Shown here: piece by piece, positions 41,274 to 50,867 of the stretch
Numbering within the stretch: position 1 is the first letter of the stretch
Layout: every line of letters starts with the position of its first letter
Position numbers and translations under genes: made by a program
Assembly (NCBI RefSeq): GCF_034424525.1
Contig: NZ_CP139979.1
Location: forward strand, 3,125,001 to 3,189,000
From: Sphingobium yanoikuyae
GTDB lineage: Bacteria; Pseudomonadota; Alphaproteobacteria; Sphingomonadales; Sphingomonadaceae
Direction of reading: 5' to 3'
Length of the DNA stretch: 64,000 nucleotides
The notes under the pieces: model-generated
The model's input: only the letters and a program-made list of their open reading frames with translations
Databases searched by the model: none
What the model was told of the DNA's origin: nothing

Positions 41274-41810
41274 TCAGTCGCCCTCGAACAACAGGATCGC
41301 GCGCGAGGGGACACCGTCCTGCTCCAGCGCGGCAAGCCCGCCCAGATCCGGCAGGTCGATCGCGAACAGCGCCATCAGCACCTGCGCGCCCTGCTCGCGC
41401 AGCAACCGCGCCGCCGCCTGCGCCGTCCCGCCGGTGGCGATCAGGTCGTCGACCAGCAGCACGCGCGCGCCCTGCGGCACCTGTCCTTCATGCAGTTCCA
41501 GCCGGTCGGTGCCATATTCCAGCACATAGTCGATGCCGACGGTCTTGCCCGGCAGCTTGCCCTTCTTGCGGACCGGCACGAAACCCTTGCCCAGCTTCAG
41601 CGCCAGCGCCGCGCCCAGGATGAAGCCGCGCGCCTCCACGCCGACGATCAGGTCGGGGTCGAGCGGTCCTGCCACCTTCGCCATCTGGTCGATCAGTTCG
41701 GCCAGACCCGGCCCATCGGCCAGCAGGGTCGTGATGTCGCGGAACTGGATGCCCGGCTTGGGGAAGTCGGGGATGGTGCGGACCAGCGCGGTCAGACTGT
41801 CGATGCTCAT
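41274..41810 (-). CDS. apt: adenine phosphoribosyltransferase
   Basis: Salvages adenine with PRPP to AMP. About 178 aa from ATG 41810 (MSIDSLTALVRTIPDFPKPGI). FPKPGIQFRDITTLLAD is diagnostic, and VLLVDDLIATGGTAQAA is the PRPP-binding loop. GVEARGFILGAALA and VPVRKKGKLPG are also present. The length is normal. It follows the petABC operon on the same strand but is separated by a strong terminator. Confidence 0.95.
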   Translation of the reverse strand: MSIDSLTALVRTIPDFPKPGIQFRDITTLLADGPGLAELIDQMAKVAGPLDPDLIVGVEARGFILGAALALKLGKGFVPVRKKGKLPGKTVGIDYVLEYGTDRLELHEGQVPQGARVLLVDDLIATGGTAQAAARLLREQGAQVLMALFAIDLPDLGGLAALEQDGVPSRAILLFEGD

Positions 41811-41828
41811 GGTTGAAGCCCCATAAGG

Positions 41829-41863
41829 AAAGGGCGCGCTCCCGACAAGGAAGCGCGCCCTTT
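41829..41863 (-). terminator. terminator of the petABC operon
   Basis: Perfect 12-bp stem AAAGGGCGCGCT / AGCGCGCCCTTT with an 11-nt loop, between the cytochrome c1 stop and apt. T-rich sequence follows on both strands (TTTCCTTAT on minus). Confidence 0.85.
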
Positions 41864-41890
41864 CTTTCATGCCATCAGGCGAAGGTGCGG

Positions 41891-42739
41891 TCAGGCCGCC
41901 TTCTTCTTGTCCGCCCAGATATTCTGATAGGCCATATAGGCAAGGCCCGTGGCGATCAGCAGGAAGAGGATCGTCGCCACGCCCGCGCGGCGGCGATTTT
42001 CCAGCTTCGGCTCGGCCGTCCAGGTAAGGAAGGCGGCCACGTCCTGCGACATCTGGTCGATGGTCGGCTTGGTGCCGTCGCCATAGGTCACCTGGCCATC
42101 GGCCGACAGCGGCGGCGCCATGGCAAGGTTCAGGTTGGCGAAATAGGGATTGAAGTGCAGCCCTTCCGGCGTCTTGGCATCCGGGAAATGTTTGAGCAGT
42201 TCGGCCGGCTGTTCCTGGAAACCCGTCAGCAGCGAATAGACATAGGCCGAGCCATGATGGCGCGCCTTGGTCATCAGCGAGAGATCCGGCGGGATCGCAT
42301 TATTGTTCGCCGCCGCCGCCGCGACATTGTTCGCGAAGGGGGACGGGAAATAATCGGCCGGGATGCCATCGCGGGTCGAGGCCTCACCCGTCGCCGGATC
42401 GACGCTGGGGGTCTTGATCGCCCAGTTCTTGGCGATCGCCTTGATCTCCGCCTCGTTATAGCCAATGCCGGCCAGGTCGCGGAACGCGACAAACTTCAGG
42501 CTGTGGCAGGCCGAGCAGACCTCCTTGAACACCTGGAAGCCGCGCTGGAGCTGTTGGTTGTCATAGCGGCCCAGCGGCCTGTCGAACGAGAAGGAGACAT
42601 GCTTGGGGGCCAGGTGGAACTCATGCTCCACCGTCTTGGCCGGGGGCTCCACCACATAGGAATAGGCACCTACGAGGAAGGACCATAATAGCCAGCCAGC
42701 GAAGAAGAGGCCGACAAGGAATGCACCTTTGCGTACCAT
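41891..42739 (-). CDS. petC: ubiquinol-cytochrome c reductase cytochrome c1
   Basis: A 282-aa subunit of complex III. The heme c site is CSACH in VFKEVCSACHSLKFVAFRDLAG. The axial Met is probably in LAMAPPLSADGQ. N-terminal (GLFFAGWLLWSFLVGAYSYVV) and C-terminal (ATILFLLIATGLAYMAYQNIW) hydrophobic segments are present; the C-terminal helix anchors the protein with the heme domain in the periplasm. It accepts electrons from the Rieske protein and passes them to cytochrome c. Last gene of petABC, 14 bases after petB. The PSVDPATGEASTRDG and NNNAIPPDLSLM stretches fit alphaproteobacterial c1. Confidence 0.95.
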   Translation of the reverse strand: MVRKGAFLVGLFFAGWLLWSFLVGAYSYVVEPPAKTVEHEFHLAPKHVSFSFDRPLGRYDNQQLQRGFQVFKEVCSACHSLKFVAFRDLAGIGYNEAEIKAIAKNWAIKTPSVDPATGEASTRDGIPADYFPSPFANNVAAAAANNNAIPPDLSLMTKARHHGSAYVYSLLTGFQEQPAELLKHFPDAKTPEGLHFNPYFANLNLAMAPPLSADGQVTYGDGTKPTIDQMSQDVAAFLTWTAEPKLENRRRAGVATILFLLIATGLAYMAYQNIWADKKKAA

Positions 42740-42753
42740 GTTCGTCCTCCCCC

Positions 42754-44046
42754 TTATTCGGCCGGGACTGCGGCGGGTTCGCCGTCAGCCTTGGCATATT
42801 TGGCCAGCACCGCCTCGGTGATCGAATTGGGCAGCGGCAGCGGCTTTTCGAAGCGCGCGATCATCGGCAGGATGATCAGGAAATGCGCGAAATAATAGGC
42901 CGCGGCGACCTGGCTGATCATCACATAGGGCTCTTCCGCCGGCGCACCACCGCAATAGCCCAGGATCAGCACGTCGATGACCAGGATCCAGAAATATTTC
43001 TTGAACACCGGGCGATAGCTGCCCGAGCGCACCGGCGAGGTGTCGAGCCAGGGCAGGAAGAAGAGCAGCAGGATCGATGCAAACATCGCCAGCACGCCCA
43101 GCAGCTTGGCCGGCACGAAGAAGAAGTCGACGGTGAAGGCGCGCAGGATCGCGTAGAAGGGCCAGAAATACCATTCGGGCACGATATGCGCCGGGGTCGA
43201 AAGCGGGTTCGCCTCGATATAATTGTCCGGGTGACCCAGATAATTGGGCGCAAAGAACAGCAGGATCGCGAACAGGATCAGGAAGACGCCCGCCCCGAAA
43301 CCGTCCTTCGCGGTATAATAGGGATGGAAGGGCACGGTATCCTGCGGCCCCTTAACCTCGACACCGGTCGGGTTGGAGGAACCGGGGATATGCAGCGCCC
43401 AGATATGCAGGATCACCACCGCTGCGATCACGAAGGGCAGCAGGAAGTGGAGCGAGAAGAAGCGGTTCAGCGAGGCATTGCCGGGGGCAAAGCCGCCCAG
43501 CAGCCAGGTCTGGATCGGCTCGCCCACCACCGGGATCGCGCCGAACAGGCCGGTGATCACCTTGGCGCCCCAATAGCTCATCTGCCCCCAGGGCAGGACA
43601 TAGCCCATGAAGGCGGTCGCCATCATCAGCAGGAAGATGACGAGGCCGAGCAGCCACACCATCTCGCGCGGCGCCTTGTAGCTACCGAAATAGAGGCCGC
43701 GGAAAATGTGCAGATAGACGACGATGAAGAAGAAGCTGGCGCCGTTGGCATGGGCATAGCGCATCAGCCAGCCCGCATTCACGTCGCGCATCGTCTGTTC
43801 GACGGTGCCGAAGGCGACCAGCGTGTTGGCGCCATAATGCATCGCCATGACCACGCCGGTGACGATCTGGATCAGCAGCGCGAGGCCGGCGAGGACACCG
43901 AAATTCCAGAAATAATTGAGGTTGCGCGGCACCGGATAGCCGGCACCGACGGCATTGTAGACGAGGCGCGGCAGCGGCAGCTTCTCGTCGACCCACTGCA
44001 TCAGCGGATGCTTGGGGGTATAATGTTCAGCCCATGGAAAGCTCAT
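42754..44046 (-). CDS. petB: ubiquinol-cytochrome c reductase cytochrome b
   Basis: About 430 aa from ATG 44046 ([14 protein letters not shown]), preceded by GAGGGGG. Eight helices, with heme-ligand His in [22 protein letters not shown] and [10 protein letters not shown], and the quinol-oxidation motif [11 protein letters not shown] (PEWY) near residue 285. [17 protein letters not shown] is the Qo-site helix. It is the redox core of the bc1 complex. The upstream TTG at 44061 is unlikely as a start because it would overlap nothing useful. Confidence 0.97.
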   Translation of the reverse strand: MSFPWAEHYTPKHPLMQWVDEKLPLPRLVYNAVGAGYPVPRNLNYFWNFGVLAGLALLIQIVTGVVMAMHYGANTLVAFGTVEQTMRDVNAGWLMRYAHANGASFFFIVVYLHIFRGLYFGSYKAPREMVWLLGLVIFLLMMATAFMGYVLPWGQMSYWGAKVITGLFGAIPVVGEPIQTWLLGGFAPGNASLNRFFSLHFLLPFVIAAVVILHIWALHIPGSSNPTGVEVKGPQDTVPFHPYYTAKDGFGAGVFLILFAILLFFAPNYLGHPDNYIEANPLSTPAHIVPEWYFWPFYAILRAFTVDFFFVPAKLLGVLAMFASILLLFFLPWLDTSPVRSGSYRPVFKKYFWILVIDVLILGYCGGAPAEEPYVMISQVAAAYYFAHFLIILPMIARFEKPLPLPNSITEAVLAKYAKADGEPAAVPAE

Positions 44047-44057
44047 GACGGTCCCCC

Positions 44058-44624
44058 TCAACCCACAAGAATGGCAGTGTCGGAAGTGAAGCTATACTTC
44101 GGCACTTCCAGATTCTTGGGGGCAGGCCCCTTACGGATGCGGGCGGCCGTGTCATAGGACGAGCCGTGGCAGGGGCAGAAATAACCGCCGAATTCGCCGC
44201 GATTTTCGCCCTCGCCCGCGCCCAGCGGCACGCAACCCAGATGGGTGCAGACGCCCATGGTGATCAGCCACTGCTTCTTGCCGTCGACCGTTCGCTCCGC
44301 CAGCGTCTGCGGATCGCGCAGCGTGGACGGGTCGACCTTGTCGGCCTCGGCAATTTCCTTGTCGGTGAGCTGGCGAACGAACAGCGGCTGCGACCGGAAG
44401 GTCGTCTTGATCGCCTGGCCCGGCTGGATCGCGGAAAGATCGACCTCGGTCGATGCGAGCGCCAATACATCGGCGCTGGGGTTCATCTGATCGATGAGCG
44501 GGAGAATGACGCCGACGGCGCCCACCCCTGCAAAGCTCACCGCAGCGATATTGATGAAATCGCGGCGACGCACTCCGTCTTCGCCGGATAGACCCTGCCC
44601 GTCAACTTGTTCTGAGTTCGCCAT
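44058..44624 (-). CDS. petA: ubiquinol-cytochrome c reductase Rieske iron-sulfur subunit
   Basis: A 188-aa protein. [19 protein letters not shown] is a twin-arginine-type membrane anchor that is usually not cleaved. The 2Fe-2S cluster is bound by the Cys and His of CTHLGC and CPCHGS, and the disulfide Cys are the second Cys in each box. It carries electrons from quinol to cytochrome c1. First gene of petABC; the promoter lies in 44625-44817, shared with the divergent trmL. Confidence 0.97.
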   Translation of the reverse strand: MANSEQVDGQGLSGEDGVRRRDFINIAAVSFAGVGAVGVILPLIDQMNPSADVLALASTEVDLSAIQPGQAIKTTFRSQPLFVRQLTDKEIAEADKVDPSTLRDPQTLAERTVDGKKQWLITMGVCTHLGCVPLGAGEGENRGEFGGYFCPCHGSSYDTAARIRKGPAPKNLEVPKYSFTSDTAILVG

Positions 44625-44817
44625 GCACCTCTACCCTTGCAAGACTTCCCTATTCACGCCGGAATGCCTTGAGTGATCCTGATTATCAAGGGAGTTAGGG
44701 TATACCCCGCCTCCCCCCGGCGTGGGTCAAAGGTCTGATAACCGGACTGTCAGGGCTTTGCCAACCGCAAAGTCATCCAGACTATGACAAATCGCCGCGC
44801 TGCATTATGCGACAGCC

Positions 44818-45276
44818 ATGCGTATCGCTCTCTACCAGCCCGAAATCGCCGGCAATGTCGGCGCCATCCTGCGCCTCGCCGCCTGTTTTGCCGTGCCCGT
44901 CGACATCATCATGCCGACCGGATTCGCCTTTTCCGATGCCCGGCTGAAGCGCGCGGCAATGGATTATGGCGCAGCGGCCGAAGTCGTGCGCCACGCCAAT
45001 TTCGAGGCGTTCGACGCGGAAAGACGGGCCGCCGGCCGCCGCCTGCTGCTGATGAGCAGCCACGCGTCGGAACGACTGCCCGATGTGACATTTCGCAGTG
45101 ACGATGTCTTGCTGATGGGATCGGAAAGCGCGGGCGTGCCCGATCATGTCCGCGATCTGGCCGATATTCGCGTGCGCATTCCGATGGCGCCGGGCTTCCG
45201 CTCGCTCAACATCGCCGTTTCCACCGGCATCGCCGTTGCCGAGGCCCTTCGCCAGACCGGGAGCTTCCCTGCATGA
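44818..45276 (+). CDS. trmL: tRNA (cytidine(34)-2'-O)-methyltransferase
   Basis: A 152-aa SPOUT enzyme methylating the wobble ribose of tRNA-Leu isoacceptors. The start MRIALYQPEIAGNVGAILRLAACF and the knot motifs VLLMGSESAGVPDHV and RIPMAPGFRSLNIAVSTGIAVAEALRQ (split by the knot) identify TrmL/YibK. The stop overlaps the hemF start (ATGA), so the two are translationally coupled. Confidence 0.93.
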   Translation: MRIALYQPEIAGNVGAILRLAACFAVPVDIIMPTGFAFSDARLKRAAMDYGAAAEVVRHANFEAFDAERRAAGRRLLLMSSHASERLPDVTFRSDDVLLMGSESAGVPDHVRDLADIRVRIPMAPGFRSLNIAVSTGIAVAEALRQTGSFPA

Positions 45277-46148
45277 CGCCTGACATCCGCTTTCCCCTGA
45301 ACCCGCAGCAGCAGGCAGCACGTGCCTGGTTCGAATCGCTGCGCGACCGGATCTGCGCGGAGTTCGAGGCGATCGAGCGCGAAGCCGGCAGCGACGCCAG
45401 CTTCGCCTATACCCCCTGGGATCGCGAGGCCGAAGGCGTAGCGCCGGGCGAAGGCGGTGGCGGCGTGCGCGGGGTGATGAAGGGCAGGGTCTTCGAAAAG
45501 GTGGGCGTCAATATCTCCACCGTGACCGGCGATCTTGCCCCCGGCTTTGCCCAGACCATCCATGGCGCGGCCGACAATCCGGCCTTTTTCGCCACCGGCA
45601 TCAGCCTGGTCGCGCATATGGCGAACCCGCATGTGCCGGCCGTCCACATGAACACCCGCTTCCTCAACACGACCAAGAACTGGTTCGGCGGCGGCGCCGA
45701 CCTCAATCCGCCGCTGCCGCGCGACGAGGATACGGCGGATTTCCACGCGGTGTTGCAGGCCGCCTGCGACGCCCATGATCCGACCTATTATCCGCGCTTC
45801 AAGGCCTGGGCCGACGACTATTTCTTCATTCCCCATCGCGGCGTGCATCGGGGCGTCGGCGGCATCTTCTACGATCATCTCGAATGCGCGGACGATGCGG
45901 CGTTCGACGCCAATTTCGCCTTCACCCGCGATGTCGGCGACGCGTTCCTGGCCGCCTTCCCGCCGATCGTGCGGCGGCGGATGAACGAGGCGTGGAGCGA
46001 GGAAGAGTATCGCACCATGCTGGAATGGCGCGGCCGCTATGCCGAATTCAACCTGGTCCATGATCGCGGCACGCTGTTCGGGCTCAAGACCGGCGGCAAT
46101 ATCGACGCGATCCTGATGAGCCTGCCGCCGATGGCGAGCTGGAGCTGA
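45273..46148 (+). CDS. hemF: oxygen-dependent coproporphyrinogen III oxidase
   Basis: A 291-aa enzyme converting coproporphyrinogen III to protoporphyrinogen IX with O2 in heme synthesis. Family sequences include GRVFEKVGVNISTVTGDL, VPAVHMNTRF, WFGGGADLNPPLP, FFIPHRGVHRGVGGIFYDHL and YAEFNLVHDRGTLFGLKTGG, including the His, Arg and Asp residues of the active site. It is the middle gene of trmL-hemF-GNAT. The oxygen-independent HemN would substitute under anoxia; it is not in this window. Confidence 0.96.
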   Translation: MTPDIRFPLNPQQQAARAWFESLRDRICAEFEAIEREAGSDASFAYTPWDREAEGVAPGEGGGGVRGVMKGRVFEKVGVNISTVTGDLAPGFAQTIHGAADNPAFFATGISLVAHMANPHVPAVHMNTRFLNTTKNWFGGGADLNPPLPRDEDTADFHAVLQAACDAHDPTYYPRFKAWADDYFFIPHRGVHRGVGGIFYDHLECADDAAFDANFAFTRDVGDAFLAAFPPIVRRRMNEAWSEEEYRTMLEWRGRYAEFNLVHDRGTLFGLKTGGNIDAILMSLPPMASWS

Positions 46149-46152
46149 TCCG

Positions 46153-46752
46153 ATGGCACTGATCCCGGTCGATCCGCGCGAGATCGCGACCATCGTCACC
46201 CATCTGGAAATGCGCGAGCGACCGAAACCCGCGCCGATCCCGCCCGCGCCGCTGCGGCTGGTGCCGTGGAAGACGCCGGACCTTGGTGCCTATCGCGCCC
46301 TGTTCCGCCGCGTGGGCGAACCGTGGCTGTGGTTCTCGCGGCTGGTGATGCCGGACGATCAGCTCGCGGCCATCCTGCATGATCCCCTGGTCGAGGTCTA
46401 TGCCGTCACCGACCCGCGCGGGGTCGAGGTCGGCCTGCTGGAACTGGATTTCCGCAGCCCGTCACAATGCGAGCTGGCCTTTTTCGGGCTGGTACCCTCA
46501 CTCAACGGCAAGGGACTGGGCAAATGGCTGATGGCGCAGGCCAAGTCGCTCGCCTGGCGCAAGGGGGTGGAGCGCTTCTGGGTCCATACCTGCACGCTCG
46601 ACAGCCCGGCGGCGCTCGGCTTCTACATCAAGTCGGGCTTCTCCCCCTATGGCCGGGAGATCGAGACTTTCGCCGATCCGCGCCTGCTGGGCCTGCTGCC
46701 GCCCGAAGCGGCGCCGCAGATCCCGATGTTCGGTCAGCCAGCCGACGCCTGA
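46153..46752 (+). CDS. GNAT family N-acetyltransferase
   Basis: A 199-aa protein with an acetyl-CoA binding core: LLELDFRSPSQCELAFFGLVPSLNGKGLGKWLMAQAKSLAW (the Q/RxxGxG/A loop appears as NGKGLG) and the C-terminal HTCTLDSPAALGFYIKSGF. The N-terminal 90 residues form an extra domain. The substrate is unknown. Spaced four bases after hemF and therefore in its operon, and overlapping the convergent membrane-protein gene by 19 bases. Confidence 0.88.
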   Translation: MALIPVDPREIATIVTHLEMRERPKPAPIPPAPLRLVPWKTPDLGAYRALFRRVGEPWLWFSRLVMPDDQLAAILHDPLVEVYAVTDPRGVEVGLLELDFRSPSQCELAFFGLVPSLNGKGLGKWLMAQAKSLAWRKGVERFWVHTCTLDSPAALGFYIKSGFSPYGREIETFADPRLLGLLPPEAAPQIPMFGQPADA

Positions 46753-47528
46753 CGATAGATGCGAGCCAGCATCACCAGCATATAGACCTGGATCACGGTC
46801 GATACCGCCGCCGAGGCGACGCCGCCCACCAGCCGGGCGGCCTCCGGCCCGGCGGCAAGGCCGGCGAGCGCACCGAAGATCGTCTGCGCCGCCATGCTGG
46901 CAATGCCCGACAGCAGGGTGATCAGGATGATGAAGCCCAGCAGCCGCCAGAAACAGCCGCGCGTCAGCGCCCAGGCATGGCGCAGCGAGGGCACCACCCC
47001 CTGATTGCCGTCGATCACCGCCGGATTGAGCAGCATCAGCCGGACGCTGGCGAAGATGGTGGCGCCGCCGACAAAGGCGCCGAGGATGGCGCCGATGCTG
47101 GTGCCCACGGACTCCGAGACCAGGCTGGCCAGGACGGCGACCAGAATCGCGGCCAGCATCAGCCCGCCAATCAGGAACATGGCGAGCAAGGCGGTGCCCA
47201 GCAGCACCGGCAACCGCGCGAAGCCCAGGCGCAACGCCTCCCCCACGCTGATGCCCGGCCGCAGCGCCAGCGCAAACAGCGTCAGCGATCCGAACCAGAT
47301 GATGACGACACCCAGCAGCATCGCCAGCGCAAAGCCGGGCGGTATGTCAGGCAGGCCGGTGCGCTGGGGATTGGCCATCCATTCGGCCAGTTGCGGCGGC
47401 GTCATTTCCTGCAGGATCAGCCCCGGCAGGGCCAGGAACAGCAGCGCGACGGGAAAGAGCAGCGACGCTTCGCGGGCAACGAAGGCAACCGCCTCCTCCC
47501 ACGCCTTGCCGATCGAGACTGCCGCCAT
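46734..47528 (-). CDS. multi-pass membrane protein, glycerophosphodiesterase-membrane-domain-like
   Basis: A 264-aa protein with six or seven hydrophobic helices, among them [76 protein letters not shown] and the C-terminal [22 protein letters not shown]. The pattern, with an amphipathic N-terminus and an [15 protein letters not shown] block, is like the YciC / GlpQ-membrane-domain superfamily. No catalytic motif. Function unknown. Convergent with the GNAT gene and divergent from lipB. Confidence 0.7.
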   Translation of the reverse strand: MAAVSIGKAWEEAVAFVAREASLLFPVALLFLALPGLILQEMTPPQLAEWMANPQRTGLPDIPPGFALAMLLGVVIIWFGSLTLFALALRPGISVGEALRLGFARLPVLLGTALLAMFLIGGLMLAAILVAVLASLVSESVGTSIGAILGAFVGGATIFASVRLMLLNPAVIDGNQGVVPSLRHAWALTRGCFWRLLGFIILITLLSGIASMAAQTIFGALAGLAAGPEAARLVGGVASAAVSTVIQVYMLVMLARIYRQASAG

Positions 47529-47604
47529 ATCTAATGCCTACCCCTGTCCTGCGAAATGCGGCCCGAGACTTGATCGCTCGCCCCGCTCAAGTCAAGGAAG
47601 CGAC

Positions 47605-48309
47605 ATGACCGATCCCCTGCCCTTTCCTGACGTCGAGTGGCGCAGCGATGCCACCCCCGTCGACTATCCGACCGCCCTTGCCGATATGGAGGCGCGCGCC
47701 GCCGCCATTTATGAGGGCGAGGCGCGCGAGCGCGTCTGGCTGCTGGAGCATCCGCCGCTCTACACCGCCGGCACCAGCGCCGATCCGGCCGAACTGATCG
47801 ATCCGCGCTTTCCTGTCCATGATGCCGGGCGCGGTGGCCGCTACACCTATCATGGGCCGGGCCAGCGCATCGGCTATCTCAACATCGACCTGCGCGAGCG
47901 CGGCAAGGATGTGCGCAATTTCGTCCATCATCTCGAAGGCTGGATGATCGACGCGCTCGCCGACCTGGGCATTGCCGCCCGCCGCGCCGAAGGCCGCATC
48001 GGCATCTGGACCGACGACAGGCAGGGGCGCGAGGCAAAGATCGGTGCGCTGGGCATTCGCGTCCGCCGCTGGGTGACGCTGCACGGCTTTTCGATCAACG
48101 TCGATCCCGACCTGTCCCATTTTGGCGGCATCGTGCCGTGCGGGATCAGCGAGTTTCCGGTGACCAGCATCGCCGCACTGGGCGGCGATGCCTCGATGGA
48201 AGCCCTTGATGCCGCGCTCAAGGCGCATTTCCCCGTCTTTCTCGGCCGGCTGCGGCGCTGCGGATCGGGCGACGGCACGGGACTTGAGCAATGCGGGACC
48301 GCCCGCTAG
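47605..48309 (+). CDS. lipB: lipoyl(octanoyl) transferase
   Basis: Transfers octanoate from acyl-carrier protein to E2 and H proteins before LipA inserts sulfur. About 234 aa from ATG 47605, behind AAGGAAG. Hallmarks are [22 protein letters not shown], the catalytic Lys in [23 protein letters not shown] and the catalytic Cys in [16 protein letters not shown]. The frame is open for 600 bases upstream, antisense to the membrane-protein gene, but the family start is at [12 protein letters not shown]. lipA is not adjacent. Confidence 0.95.
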   Translation: MTDPLPFPDVEWRSDATPVDYPTALADMEARAAAIYEGEARERVWLLEHPPLYTAGTSADPAELIDPRFPVHDAGRGGRYTYHGPGQRIGYLNIDLRERGKDVRNFVHHLEGWMIDALADLGIAARRAEGRIGIWTDDRQGREAKIGALGIRVRRWVTLHGFSINVDPDLSHFGGIVPCGISEFPVTSIAALGGDASMEALDAALKAHFPVFLGRLRRCGSGDGTGLEQCGTAR

Positions 48310-48371
48310 GGTCCGCCACTTCGCCAGGTGGGGGGCCGCCGGGCATGTTGAGCCATGTTATGGAGACCCGG

Positions 48372-48659
48372 ATGCGCCTTGACGCAAGGATGATGACTGC
48401 CGCCCTGCTGATCGGCTGCATGCCGCTGGCAGGCTGCGGCGGTGGCGGCGAAAAGAGCGGCAACACGGTGCAGATGAAGGATATGGAAGTGGTCGATGGC
48501 ACAGCCACCGACGCCATGACCGATCTGGACGGCGTACAGAGCGAAGGCACCAGCCTGGCCCTGCCGGAAAACCGTACCGAACCCAAGGCCGCTGCCCCGG
48601 CCAAGGCGGACAATACGGCCGCACCCGCCAATGATGAGGAAGTCGTGTCGGATCAGTGA
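48372..48659 (+). CDS. small putative lipoprotein
   Basis: About 95 aa from ATG 48372 (MRLDARMMTAALLIGC), with GGAGA upstream; ATG 48360 is an in-frame alternative. The signal ends in a lipobox LAGC at MPLAGCGGGG, so the mature protein starts with Cys and a Gly-rich spacer. The rest is acidic, Ala/Thr/Asp-rich and without a recognised domain. It lies 62 bases after lipB. Confidence 0.65.
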   Translation: MRLDARMMTAALLIGCMPLAGCGGGGEKSGNTVQMKDMEVVDGTATDAMTDLDGVQSEGTSLALPENRTEPKAAAPAKADNTAAPANDEEVVSDQ

Positions 48660-48762
48660 GGCTTTTGCCGTTCACTTCCGATACAGCCGCGCTATAGTCG
48701 ATGCCGTTATGGGGGAATTGGGCGTTCGCGCCGTCAAGACCCCGGCTGAGAGGGTTTATTCA

Positions 48763-49458
48763 ATGACGTTCCGTTTTCGCTCGCGCCAGGCCTTTGCTGC
48801 CCTGACGATCGCCGCCGCGTCGCTCGCCGCCGCGCAGCCGGCCGCCGCGCAATTTTTCTGGTCGCCGCCCGACATGTCGGCCCCTGCCCTGACCGACGAA
48901 GCCGCCGCCACCGCGCTGGGCCTGCCCGGCGCCACCGCGGACGAGATCAAGGCCGGCCTCACCTGGAACCTGCGCGCCGCGATCAACGTCGCCGCGCTGC
49001 AGTGCCAGTTCGAACCGACCCTGCTGTCGGTCAGCAACTACAACGCCATGATCGCCCATCATGACGCCGAACTTGACGCAGCGCAGGCGACGCTGCTCAG
49101 CTATTTCCAGCGCACCAAGGGCAAGGGCAAGCCCGGCCAGTCGGCGTCCGACATGTATAATACCCGCATCTATTCGGGCTATTCGACGGTCCAGGCGCAG
49201 CGCGGATTCTGCCAGGCGGCAGCGGCGGTCGGTCGCCAGGCGATCTTCGCCGATCGCGGCCAGCTCAACGTCGTCGCCCGCCAGGGCCTGGCCTCGATCA
49301 AGAAGTCGCTCGTCCATGCCGGCGAGCAATATTATGGCGATCCGGGCTGGAACTATCAGCTCGCTTTGCCTTCGCTCGACGCCAAATGCTGGAAGAAGGG
49401 CGTGTTGCTGCCCGAATGCCACCAGCAGTGGAACCAGAAGGCGGGCGTCCAGCCCTGA
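48763..49458 (+). CDS. secreted protein of unknown function, 231 aa
   Basis: A cleavable signal (RSRQAFAALTIAAASLAAAQ to PAAAQ) precedes a helical mature protein. Four cysteines (in LQCQFEP, GFCQAAA, AKCWKKG, PECHQQW) could form two disulfides in the periplasm. FEPTLLSVSNYNAMIAHHDAEL and IYSGYSTVQAQRGFCQ are conserved-looking. I do not recognise the family. It is preceded by a 103-base gap after the lipoprotein gene and converges on queE. Confidence 0.75.
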   Translation: MTFRFRSRQAFAALTIAAASLAAAQPAAAQFFWSPPDMSAPALTDEAAATALGLPGATADEIKAGLTWNLRAAINVAALQCQFEPTLLSVSNYNAMIAHHDAELDAAQATLLSYFQRTKGKGKPGQSASDMYNTRIYSGYSTVQAQRGFCQAAAAVGRQAIFADRGQLNVVARQGLASIKKSLVHAGEQYYGDPGWNYQLALPSLDAKCWKKGVLLPECHQQWNQKAGVQP

Positions 49459-49470
49459 TCTGACGGAGAC

Positions 49471-50115
49471 TTAACGCAGGCCCAGATATTTATGGGCCTG
49501 CACCGTCAGCCGCCAGCGCGGCCGGGCCATCACCAGATCGATGGCCGCGCGGGCATTGTCCACGGCATGGGCATCATCGAGCGGCTGGACCAGCAGATGG
49601 TCGAAGCCCCAGCCCTCCATCGCCTCGACATCGGCCAGGCTGTGGCCGCCATCGGGCTGCGGCCAGACCAGCTTCAGCTCATTGCCCTTCACCTGGACCA
49701 CGTCGCTGCCCGCCTTGGGGCTGATGCAGACCCAATCGATGCCCGGATGCGCCGGCAAGGTGCCGTTGCTTTCGATCGCGATGGTGAAACCACGGCCGTG
49801 GAGCGCATCGATCAGCGCATCGTCGACCTGCAACATCGGCTCACCACCGGTCAGGACGATATAGGGGCCTTCCCCCTCGCCCCAGAAGGCGAATGCCGCA
49901 TCGGCCAGCGCGTCGGCGGTCGCGAACTTGCCGCCGCCATCACCGTCGGTGCCGACGAAATCGGTGTCGCAGAAGCGGCAGACGGCATCGCGCCGGTCCT
50001 GCTCGCGCCCGCTCCACAGGTTGCAGCCGGCAAAGCGCAGGAACACCGCACGCCGCCCCGCCTGCACGCCTTCGCCCTGCAGGGTCAGGAACATTTCCTT
50101 GACCGCATAGGTCAT
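49471..50115 (-). CDS. queE: 7-carboxy-7-deazaguanine synthase
   Basis: A radical SAM enzyme that contracts 6-carboxytetrahydropterin to 7-carboxy-7-deazaguanine for queuosine and preQ0. The 4Fe-4S cluster motif is the Burkholderia-type CX14CX2C: FAGCNLWSGREQ continuing to AVCRFCDTDFVG. GGEPMLQ and ESNGTL follow, and the N-terminus MTYAVKEMFLTLQGEGVQAGRRA is typical. The 214-aa length is normal. Located three bases after queC, so the two form an operon. Confidence 0.95.
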   Translation of the reverse strand: MTYAVKEMFLTLQGEGVQAGRRAVFLRFAGCNLWSGREQDRRDAVCRFCDTDFVGTDGDGGGKFATADALADAAFAFWGEGEGPYIVLTGGEPMLQVDDALIDALHGRGFTIAIESNGTLPAHPGIDWVCISPKAGSDVVQVKGNELKLVWPQPDGGHSLADVEAMEGWGFDHLLVQPLDDAHAVDNARAAIDLVMARPRWRLTVQAHKYLGLR

Positions 50116-50118
50116 GTG

Positions 50119-50820
50119 TCAGGCCTTTCCGGGACGCGTCGCATAGACGGTGGGATCGGGCAGGCCCGCTTCCTCGAAGCCCTTGGAGCGCAGGCGGCAA
50201 CTGTCGCACAGGCCGCAATGCTTGTTGTCGGGCGTCGGATCATAGCAGGACCAGCTGAGCCCGGCATCCAGGCCCAGGCGATGCGCCTCGCGCACGATGT
50301 CCGCCTTGGTCATGAACTGCAGCGGCGTATTGATGCGGATCGGATGGCCCTCGACCCCCGCCTTGGTCGCCAGCGTCGCCATTTTCTGGAACGCGTCGAT
50401 AAATTCGGGACGGCAGTCGGGATAGCCCGAATAATCGAGCGCATTGACGCCGATATAGATGTCGCTGGCCGACGCGACTTCGGCCAGGCCCAGCGTCAGC
50501 GACAGGAAGATGGTGTTGCGCGCCGGCACATAGGTGACCGGGATTTCGTCGCCCACGCCGCCCTTGGGCACTTCGATGTCGGCGGTCAGCGCCGACCCGC
50601 CAAAGGCAGTGAGGTCGAGCGGCAGCACGATATGCGACATGGCATTGAGCGCCGTCGCCACCTTGGCCGCGGCGCGCAGTTCGACGCGATGGCGCTGATT
50701 ATAATCGATCGTCAGCGCCAGGACGCGATAGCCCGCTTCGCGCGCAAGCCCGCCCGCGACCATTGAATCCAGCCCGCCCGAAAGCAGGACGACGGCGAAT
50801 TTTCCATTCTGTGCGACCAT
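50119..50820 (-). CDS. queC: 7-cyano-7-deazaguanine (preQ0) synthase
   Basis: Converts 7-carboxy-7-deazaguanine to preQ0 using ATP and ammonia. The PP-loop VVLLSGGLDSMVAGG is N-terminal; the zinc site is CYDPTPDNKHCGLCDSCRLR near the C-terminus (CX9CX2CX2C-like). VPARNTIFLSLTLGLAEV is also characteristic. 233 aa. Upstream of queE in the same operon. No preQ1 riboswitch is evident in the 47 bases between queC and the next gene. Confidence 0.96.
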   Translation of the reverse strand: MVAQNGKFAVVLLSGGLDSMVAGGLAREAGYRVLALTIDYNQRHRVELRAAAKVATALNAMSHIVLPLDLTAFGGSALTADIEVPKGGVGDEIPVTYVPARNTIFLSLTLGLAEVASASDIYIGVNALDYSGYPDCRPEFIDAFQKMATLATKAGVEGHPIRINTPLQFMTKADIVREAHRLGLDAGLSWSCYDPTPDNKHCGLCDSCRLRSKGFEEAGLPDPTVYATRPGKA

Positions 50821-50867
50821 GATGCTGCGCTAGACCTCGTTATGTTGCAGTGCAAGGGGGCCGCCGG

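Noticed and set aside
48735..48766. GGCTGAGAGGG upstream of the secreted-protein gene, resembling a TPP riboswitch element
   Set aside because: Only the CTGAGA core is present; the second conserved half and the pairing helices of a thi-box are missing, and the gene is unrelated to thiamine.
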